The notes beneath the pieces were generated by a model. It saw only the letters and a program-made list of their open reading frames with translations. It was not told the DNA's origin and ran no database searches. A program made the translations under genes and the position numbers. Of a stretch of DNA of 64,000 nucleotides, positions 58,382 through 64,000 are shown piece after piece. The DNA comes from Sphingosinicella sp. BN140058. Its GTDB lineage: Bacteria; Pseudomonadota; Alphaproteobacteria; Sphingomonadales; Sphingomonadaceae. The number at the start of each line of letters is the position of its first letter. The first letter of the stretch is position 1. The stretch is taken from assembly GCF_004135585.1 (NCBI RefSeq), contig NZ_CP035501.1, positions 3,233,501 through 3,297,500 on the forward strand, given 5' to 3'.

Positions 58382-59356
58382 ATGCGCCTCCTGAAGCTCG
58401 TTCCGGACAACACCAATTTCGATTTCATGCGCTGGCGCAACGTCGCGCTGGTGCTGTCGATCATCGTCACCGTCGCCTCGATCGCGCTGGTCGCGGTGCG
58501 CGGCCTCAATCTCGGCGTCGACTTCGTCGGCGGGCAGATGATCAACGTCACCTTCAGCCGGACCGCGCCGATCGAGGAAGTGCGCGAGACGGTCGAAGGC
58601 CTCAACGTCGGCGACGCCAGCATCCAGGAATTCGGCGATCCCAAGACGATCACCATCCGCATGGGTCTTCCCGACGGCGGTGACGATGCCGCGGCCAAGG
58701 TCGCCACCAGAGTGCGCGAGGCGATCGCGGCCAAGCATCCAGACGCGAAGTTCACCGTCGACAGCGTGTCCGGCAAGGTTTCCAACGAACTGTATCGCTC
58801 GGGTGCGATCTCCGTTGCGCTGGCGATGCTCGGTATCGCCATCTACATCTGGTTCCGCTTCGAATGGCAATTTGGCGTCGGTGCGCTCGTCACCCTGTTT
58901 CACGACGTCTGCATGACGATCGGCTTCTTCTCGCTGACGCAGCTGGAGTTCAATCTCAATGTCGTCGCCGCGATCCTCACCATCGTCGGCTATTCACTGA
59001 ACGATACCGTCGTGATCTACGACCGGATTCGCGAGGATCTGAGGAAATACCGCAAGATGGAGATCGTGCCGTTGCTCAACGTCTCGCTGAACGAGACGCT
59101 GTCGCGGACCATGGTGACCTCGCTGTCGATCATGTTCGCGCTGCTGGCGCTGCTGCTGATCGGGCCGCAGGTGATCTTCGGGCTGACCATCGCAATCTTC
59201 CTGGGCATCTTCGTCGGCACCTATTCGTCGATCTACATCTCCTCGCCGATCCTGGTCTGGCTGGGGGTGAGCGGCGACAGCTTCCTGCCCAAGACCTCGA
59301 CCGGTTCCGCGGCCAAGGGCGGCGAGCGGGTGGCGACCCCCAACGAAGGCTATTGA
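58382..59356 (+). CDS. secF: Protein translocase subunit SecF
   Basis: 324 residues with six membrane helices. The N-terminal LVPDNTNFDFMRWRN and LNLGVDFVGGQ, and the SecDF core TIVGYSLNDTVVIYDRIREDLRKYR near 200, are diagnostic. It forms a complex with SecD. The last gene of the set, encoding an Mth938-domain protein, follows directly. Confidence 0.97.
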   Translation: MRLLKLVPDNTNFDFMRWRNVALVLSIIVTVASIALVAVRGLNLGVDFVGGQMINVTFSRTAPIEEVRETVEGLNVGDASIQEFGDPKTITIRMGLPDGGDDAAAKVATRVREAIAAKHPDAKFTVDSVSGKVSNELYRSGAISVALAMLGIAIYIWFRFEWQFGVGALVTLFHDVCMTIGFFSLTQLEFNLNVVAAILTIVGYSLNDTVVIYDRIREDLRKYRKMEIVPLLNVSLNETLSRTMVTSLSIMFALLALLLIGPQVIFGLTIAIFLGIFVGTYSSIYISSPILVWLGVSGDSFLPKTSTGSAAKGGERVATPNEGY

Positions 59357-59357
59357 G

Positions 59358-59747
59358 GTGGCGCGGCTGGACCGCGATCCCTCGGCCCAAGGGCCGCTCG
59401 TCCAGGGGTTTCGCGACGGCGGCTTCTCCGTGGACGGCGTCGTCCACCGTGCCGTCTTCCTGACCCCTGTCGCCGCCTGGGCGTGGACTGCGCCGCCGAT
59501 CGGCGAGATCGCGCCCGAAGATCTCGAGCCTATCCTGGTGCTCGATCCGGCACCGGAATTCGTGCTGCTCGGCACCGGCGCCACGATCGTCTTTCCCCCG
59601 CGTGCGTTCGTTCGCGCACTCGAGGAGCGGGGCATCGGCGTCGAAGTGATGGACAGCCGCGCCGCGGCCCGAACCTGGGGCATGCTCCGCAGCGAGGAGC
59701 GCTGGATCGCCGCAGCGCTGATGCCGCTCGGCTCCTCTCCCCTTTAG
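59358..59747 (+). CDS. Mth938-domain (DUF498) protein
   Basis: 129 residues covering the Mth938/NDUFAF3 fold (PILVLDPAPEFVLLGTGATIVFPPRAF near 56, GIGVEVMDSRAAARTWGML near 91). Mitochondrial relatives assist complex I assembly. Bacterial ones follow secF in many alphaproteobacteria with unknown role. GTG 59358 lies one base after the secF stop, with GAAGG before it. Confidence 0.9.
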   Translation: MARLDRDPSAQGPLVQGFRDGGFSVDGVVHRAVFLTPVAAWAWTAPPIGEIAPEDLEPILVLDPAPEFVLLGTGATIVFPPRAFVRALEERGIGVEVMDSRAAARTWGMLRSEERWIAAALMPLGSSPL

Positions 59748-59752
59748 GACCC

Positions 59753-59777
59753 CCCATCAAAGTACTACTTTGATGGG
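59753..59777. terminator. 25-bp palindrome over convergent gene ends
   Basis: CCCATCAAAGTA, one base, TACTTTGATGGG. The arms are 12 bases and perfect. The leftward glycosyltransferase stop codon (59765-59767) lies in its centre and right arm. Probably a shared terminator. Confidence 0.55.
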
Positions 59778-61018
59778 TTCCCTAGGAGAAATTGGGAGCG
59801 GGGGATCCGGTGGGGAATCTCGAGGCTTACCGTTTCGCTCCGACTCCCCCTCTCCCCGGCCCTCTCCCCTGAAGGGGAGAGGGAGAGCAAGTGGCGCCGC
59901 AATTGCTCGGCGTTGCGCGACCAGCTGAAGCGCAGCGCACTTTGCCGGACCGCGGTCTGCGCCGGCGCAGCAGCCAGCACCTCCCGTACGCCCGCTGCGA
60001 TCGCGGCGGCGTTCCGCGCGACCAGGCGCCCCGCCTCGGGACGGTCGACCACCTCGCGGGCGCCGCCGACATCGGTGATCACCAGCGGCGTGCCGCAGGC
60101 GAGGGCCTCGACCCAGACGTTGGCGAGACCTTCGCGCTCTGACGGCAGCACCATCGCGTCAGCGGCGCCGAGCAGGGTCGGCAGCTCCGCATGCGGCCGA
60201 TTGCCGAGGAAGCGGACTCGATCCGCCACGCCGCACGCTGCCGCGCGGGCTTCGAGCGCCGATCGTTCGGGTCCGTCGCCGACCAGCAGCAGGGTCACGT
60301 CCGGCAAGGCGGCAAGGGCTTCGACGACGAGCGCCTGGCCCTTGAGCGGGATCAGCGCGCCGGCGCTCACCAGCAGGCCTCCGTCGATGCCGAGCGCGGC
60401 CTTGGCGGCGCTGCGATCGACCGGCGAGAAGAGATCGAGGTCGACGCCGGTATGGTGGACCGCAATCCTGTCCTGCGGCATGCCGAGCGCAATCATCGAG
60501 GCCTTGAGTGCGGCGCTCACCGCGAGCAGGCCACCGGCGCGGCGGGACGCCGCCACCATCTGCCGCCGCACCGCCGGACGCGTGCCCCAATAATGGATGT
60601 CGCTGCCGCGCGCCTTGATCGAGAAGGGCACTCCGAGGGCGTCCGACAGATGCATCGCGGCGACGCCGTCCGGCCAGAAGAATTCGGCGTCGATGACGTC
60701 GATCGGAAGCGTGCGAAGCAAGGGCAGGGCAGCTCGGGCCAGCGCACGGCCGGCCAGCGGCTCCAGCCGCGGCAGCACTCGGAAGCGGGGCCGATGAACC
60801 GGGATGCCGTCCCGTGCCTCATGCGGCGGAGCGCTGCGCCGCGCGGCATAATGCGCGTAACGCGACAGCGGCCACGGCGGTAGTCCGATGCCGGCCACCA
60901 CCTGCACGGCGACATCGTCGAGGTCGGACAATGCGCGCGTCTGGCGGGCGACGAACAGGCCGAAGGTCGGCCGGGTCGCATCCGGAAACAGCGTCGACAG
61001 GGTGAGCACGCGCAGCAT
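59765..61018 (-). CDS. GT4-family glycosyltransferase
   Basis: About 417 residues with the GT-B fold. The N-terminal donor/acceptor domain begins MLRVLTLSTLFPDATRPTFGLFV. The C-terminal domain carries VSAGALIPLKGQALVVEAL, FLGNRPHAELPTLL and the catalytic region PSEREGLANVWVEALACGTPLVIT. ATG 61018 is preferred to a start seven codons upstream. The final 40 or so residues (SLSPSGERAGERGSRSET...) are encoded by an intergenic-type repeat. The neighbours give no hint of the polymer it builds. Confidence 0.88.
   Translation of the reverse strand: MLRVLTLSTLFPDATRPTFGLFVARQTRALSDLDDVAVQVVAGIGLPPWPLSRYAHYAARRSAPPHEARDGIPVHRPRFRVLPRLEPLAGRALARAALPLLRTLPIDVIDAEFFWPDGVAAMHLSDALGVPFSIKARGSDIHYWGTRPAVRRQMVAASRRAGGLLAVSAALKASMIALGMPQDRIAVHHTGVDLDLFSPVDRSAAKAALGIDGGLLVSAGALIPLKGQALVVEALAALPDVTLLLVGDGPERSALEARAAACGVADRVRFLGNRPHAELPTLLGAADAMVLPSEREGLANVWVEALACGTPLVITDVGGAREVVDRPEAGRLVARNAAAIAAGVREVLAAAPAQTAVRQSALRFSWSRNAEQLRRHLLSLSPSGERAGERGSRSETVSLEIPHRIPRSQFLLGNPSK
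59835..59892. repeat. Palindromic repeat forming the glycosyltransferase C-terminal tail
   Basis: CCCTCTCCCCTGAAGGGGAGAGGG with flanking CCCCCTCTCCCCGG. The same sequence type is found between genes elsewhere in this genome, but here it is translated on the minus strand as LSPSGERAGERG. Confidence 0.65.
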
Positions 61019-61124
61019 CGCTTTCGCCCTACGCTTCAACCATTAAACGGGGGTTCATGCGCCGCCGGGCAACCCGTCCGCTATCTGCTTGGCCCCGGCC
61101 CAACCCTCCGCTAAGAAGCCCCCC

Positions 61125-61919
61125 ATGCTCCGTCCCTCCGCACGTCCGATCGCCGCCGCAATCCTGCTGGCCATGGTTCTTCCCCTCGCTGCTTGCGCAG
61201 GCGGCAAGAAGACCCGCGCCGATACCCAATATGTCGCTCGCGACGTCAACACGCTCTACGGCCAGGCCAAGGACCGTCTCGATCGCGGCCAGTATCAGGT
61301 CGCCGCGGCCCTGTTCGACGAGGTCGAGCGCCAGCATCCCTACTCGGTCTGGGCCCGCCGTGCGCAGCTGATGAGCGCGTTCAGCTATTATGCCGCGCGC
61401 GACTATACCAAGTCGATCGATTCCGCTCGCCGCTTCCTGTCCATCCACCCGGGCAACCGCGATGCGCCCTACGCCCACTATCTGATCGCGCTCGCTTATT
61501 ACGAGCAGATCGAGGATGTCACCCGCGATCAGAAGATCACCGGCCAGGCGCTGGACGCGCTCAACGAGCTCGTCCGCCGCTACCCCAACACGCGCTACGC
61601 GTCGGACGCGCGGCTGAAGATCGATCTCGTCCGCGATCATCTCGCGGGCAAGGAAATGGAGGTCGGCCGCTTCTATCAGCGCCGCGCCCAGTGGTTGGCC
61701 TCGGTGCAGCGTTTCCGGGTCGTCGTCGACGAATATCAGACGACCAGCCACGCGCCCGAGGCGCTGATGCGGCTTACCGAAAGCTATCTGGCGCTCGGAA
61801 TTCCCGACGAGGCACGCAAGTCCGCGGCGGTGCTCGGTGCCAATTATCCCAACACCAAATGGTATGAGCGCGCCTACGAGCTCGTGCAAAAGAACGCGCC
61901 TGCAGCGCCTTCGGCTTGA
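61125..61919 (+). CDS. bamD: Outer-membrane assembly lipoprotein BamD
   Basis: 264 residues. Lipoprotein signal IAAAILLAMVLPLAAC (lipobox LAAC), then the BamD TPR array (LYGQAKDRLDRGQYQVAAALFDEVERQHPYS, QLMSAFSYYAARDYTKSIDSARRFLSIHPGN). It is essential for outer-membrane protein insertion with BamA. ATG 61125 is chosen over 61089. The next gene, recN, begins 33 bases later. Confidence 0.97.
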   Translation: MLRPSARPIAAAILLAMVLPLAACAGGKKTRADTQYVARDVNTLYGQAKDRLDRGQYQVAAALFDEVERQHPYSVWARRAQLMSAFSYYAARDYTKSIDSARRFLSIHPGNRDAPYAHYLIALAYYEQIEDVTRDQKITGQALDALNELVRRYPNTRYASDARLKIDLVRDHLAGKEMEVGRFYQRRAQWLASVQRFRVVVDEYQTTSHAPEALMRLTESYLALGIPDEARKSAAVLGANYPNTKWYERAYELVQKNAPAAPSA

Positions 61920-61952
61920 TCTGACGAGTCCGGCAATGGCACAGTCCGGCGT

Positions 61953-63611
61953 ATGCTGACCGGGCTCTCCATCCGAGACGTCGTCCTGATCGAGAGCCTG
62001 GATCTCGAGTTCGGTGCGGGCCTCGGCGTGCTCACCGGCGAGACCGGGGCCGGCAAGTCGATCCTGCTCGATTCCCTCGGCCTCGCGCTTGGCGCCCGCG
62101 CCGACAGCGGCCTGGTGCGTACCGGCCAGGCGCAGGCAGTGGTCAGCGTCAGCTTCGACCTGCCCGCCGACCACGCTGCGCGCGCTTTGCTGCGCGAGAA
62201 TGGGCTCGACGGAGAGCCCGGCGAGCCGCTGGTGATCCGCCGCATCGTCAAAGCCGACGGCGGCAGCCGCGCGCTGATCAACGATCAGTCGGCCTCGGTT
62301 GGCCTGCTCCGCGAACTCGGCGCGATGCTGGTCGAGATCCATGGCCAGCATGACGATCGCGGGCTGCTCAACGCCCGTGGCCACCGTGCCCTGCTCGACA
62401 CGTTCGGCGGCATCGACACGCGCGAGACCGAACGTCTGTTCCGGGTCTGGGGTGAGGCGGAGACCGCGCTGACACGCGCCCGCGAAGAGCTCGAAGCCGC
62501 CGCGCGCGATCGCGAATATCTCGAACATGCCGCCGCCGAACTCGGCAAGCTCGCACCGCAGCAGGGCGAGGAAGAGGAATTGGCCAACCTGCGCGCCAAC
62601 ATGCAGAAGGGCGCGCGCCTGGCCGAGGACATTGCCGCGGTCGGTCAATATCTCGACGGCTCCGAAGGCGGGCTGTCGCTGCTGCGCCAAGCGGCACGCC
62701 GGCTCGAGCGCATCGGCGACCAGCATGAGAAACTGGCGGACGCCCTGTCGGCGCTCGACCGGGCCTTGATCGAGGCGTCGGACGCCGAAGACCGTCTCGC
62801 CGAAGCGGCCGACGCTCTGGCCTATGAGCCCGCGCGGCTGGAGGAAGCCGAAGCCCGCCTGTTCGAGATCCGCGCGGTTGCGCGCAAGCACCGGGTCGAG
62901 CCCGACGCATTGCCGGCCCTGGCCGAGGAGCTCACCGCCAAGCTCTCCGCGCTGGAAGCGGGCACGCGCAGCCTTGCCATTCTCGAGCGCTCGGTGAGCG
63001 ATGGGCGCACCGCCTATGAGGAGTCGGCCGCGCGGCTGTCGGCGCTCCGCGCCGCGGCGGCCGAACGGCTCGACGCCTCGGTGGCGCGTGAGCTCGCACC
63101 GTTGAAGCTCGACGCCGCCCAGTTCCGCACCATCGTCGAGTTCCTGCCGGAGGGCCAATGGGGTCCGCGCGGGCGGGACCGGGTCGAATTTGAAGTGTCG
63201 ACCAATCCCGGCGCGCCGTTCGCGCCCTTGACCAAGATCGCCAGCGGCGGCGAATTGTCGCGTTTCATCCTCGCGCTCAAGGTGGCGCTTGCCGAACAGG
63301 GCGGGGCGGGGACGATGATCTTCGACGAAATCGATCGCGGCGTCGGCGGCGCGGTCGCCAGCGCGATCGGCGAGCGGCTCCACCGCCTGTCGGCCAATGC
63401 GCAATTGCTCGTCGTCACCCACAGCCCGCAGGTCGCGGCGCGCGGCAACCGCCACTTCTTCATCGAGAAGAGCCACGGCCTGGTCACCCGGACCAGCGTC
63501 CACCTGCTCGACGAGGGTCGCCGCCGTGAGGAGATTGCGCGGATGCTGTCGGGCGCCGAAGTCACCGACGAAGCACGGGCCCAGGCGGTGCGGCTGCTGG
63601 AAGCCGCATGA
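61953..63611 (+). CDS. recN: DNA repair protein RecN
   Basis: SMC-like ATPase used in double-strand break repair. The 552 residues have Walker A GETGAGKSILLDSLGLALG near 30, a central coiled coil (about 150-370), ABC signature SGGELSRFILALKVAL near 430, and Walker B TMIFDEIDRGVGG near 455. The stop overlaps the ATG of the next gene (ATGA). The order bamD-recN is common in proteobacteria. Confidence 0.97.
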   Translation: MLTGLSIRDVVLIESLDLEFGAGLGVLTGETGAGKSILLDSLGLALGARADSGLVRTGQAQAVVSVSFDLPADHAARALLRENGLDGEPGEPLVIRRIVKADGGSRALINDQSASVGLLRELGAMLVEIHGQHDDRGLLNARGHRALLDTFGGIDTRETERLFRVWGEAETALTRAREELEAAARDREYLEHAAAELGKLAPQQGEEEELANLRANMQKGARLAEDIAAVGQYLDGSEGGLSLLRQAARRLERIGDQHEKLADALSALDRALIEASDAEDRLAEAADALAYEPARLEEAEARLFEIRAVARKHRVEPDALPALAEELTAKLSALEAGTRSLAILERSVSDGRTAYEESAARLSALRAAAAERLDASVARELAPLKLDAAQFRTIVEFLPEGQWGPRGRDRVEFEVSTNPGAPFAPLTKIASGGELSRFILALKVALAEQGGAGTMIFDEIDRGVGGAVASAIGERLHRLSANAQLLVVTHSPQVAARGNRHFFIEKSHGLVTRTSVHLLDEGRRREEIARMLSGAEVTDEARAQAVRLLEAA

Positions 63612-64000
63612 TCGAGAGACGGACGATCGACTACAGCCACGACGGCGATGCGCTCGAAGGCCTCTTCGTCTTCGATCCGCAGGCGGGGCCGCGGCCGACG
63701 GTGATCGTCGTGCACACGTTCGTCGGCCGTGGCCCGAACGAGGAAGCGGTCGCGGAGCGGCTTGCCGGGCTCGGCTACAATGCGTTCGCGGCCGATCTCT
63801 ACGGCAAGGGCGTGCTCGGCACGACCCGCGAGGAATGTTCGGCACTGATGCAGCCCTTCCTCGATGATCGTGCGCGGCTGCAGGCACGGATGCTGGCGGT
63901 GCTGGAGACGGTGCGCGGATTGGCGGAAGTGAATCCGGCCCGGATCGTCGCGATCGGCTATTGCTTTGGCGGCCTCTGCGTCCTCGATCTTGCCCGCACC
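63608..64000 (+). CDS. Dienelactone hydrolase family protein, partial
   Basis: The first 131 codons are inside the window. Alpha/beta-hydrolase start PRPTVIVVHTFVGRGPNEE, then YNAFAADLYGKGV, then the nucleophile elbow GYCFGG with a cysteine nucleophile, as in dienelactone hydrolases. The catalytic Asp and His lie beyond the window. It is coupled to recN by a four-base overlap. Its substrate is unknown. Confidence 0.85.
   Translation, partial: MIERRTIDYSHDGDALEGLFVFDPQAGPRPTVIVVHTFVGRGPNEEAVAERLAGLGYNAFAADLYGKGVLGTTREECSALMQPFLDDRARLQARMLAVLETVRGLAEVNPARIVAIGYCFGGLCVLDLART

Overview
The window looks like a contiguous chromosomal segment of a high-GC alphaproteobacterium of the order Sphingomonadales. 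The signs are sphingomonad-type TonB-dependent receptors, a SUV3-like helicase next to an HSP15-like S4 protein, 7Fe ferredoxin and CarD, the yajC-secD-secF set, ClpYQ (hslVU), and the palindromic sequence element common in sphingomonads, whose arms encode FGLSLSKP and STSSARTG. The genus assignment is inference. No phage, insertion sequence, CRISPR array or rRNA was seen.

Layout. Positions 1-4000 hold the N-terminal part of a TonB-dependent receptor, a SRPBCC protein, an Ada-N/AraC protein that stops where a fused glycosylase domain would begin, and a divergent ohr/ohrR pair with two copies of a palindromic operator. Positions 4089-24639 form one long co-directional glycogen and trehalose block: glgX, treZ, malQ, treY, pgm, glgP, glgB, glgC, glgA and a second glgX. 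An MHS-family transporter follows. A GGAAC-N17-CGTT motif, the consensus of the alphaproteobacterial general stress sigma factor EcfG, sits upstream of the first glgX. ADP-glucose made by GlgC feeds GlgA and GlgB. GlgP, GlgX and MalQ mobilise and remodel the glucan. TreY and TreZ divert its linear ends to trehalose, and Pgm links the pool to central metabolism. The second glgX carries a 91-bp sphingomonad palindrome inside its reading frame.

Positions 26129-27758 hold a winged-helix regulator and a four-helix membrane protein, divergent from a CPBP (CAAX-like) membrane protease, with a 27-bp near-palindrome between them. Positions 28003-35965 hold an ECF sigma factor, a FecR-type anti-sigma factor, a large STN-domain TonB-dependent receptor and an exported double-domain M16 protease. 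This is a candidate cell-surface-signalling uptake system for a peptide or protein substrate. Two exported GIN-domain (DUF2807) proteins follow on the opposite strand.

Positions 38200-44060 are mostly housekeeping genes (carD, fdxA, an S4 protein, a SUV3-like helicase, an M23 peptidase). Positions 44155-47811 hold a set of small, hydrophilic, probably disordered proteins and a histone H1-like Ser/Ala/Gly/Lys-rich protein. Several are preceded by exact or near EcfG motifs, two of which sit in or beside GC-rich hairpins. A metallo-beta-lactamase-fold hydrolase and a glycine-zipper protein lie among them. Positions 48096-64000 carry hslU-hslV, a tandem pair of exported TPR proteins, a DUF2339 membrane protein, tRNA-Pro(GGG), yajC-secD-secF, an Mth938-domain protein, a GT4 glycosyltransferase, bamD, recN and the start of a dienelactone hydrolase family gene.

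Many intergenic gaps are filled by a repeated palindromic GC-rich sequence (CCCCTCCC...GGGAGGGG modules). In one case the repeat is translated as the tail of a glycosyltransferase.
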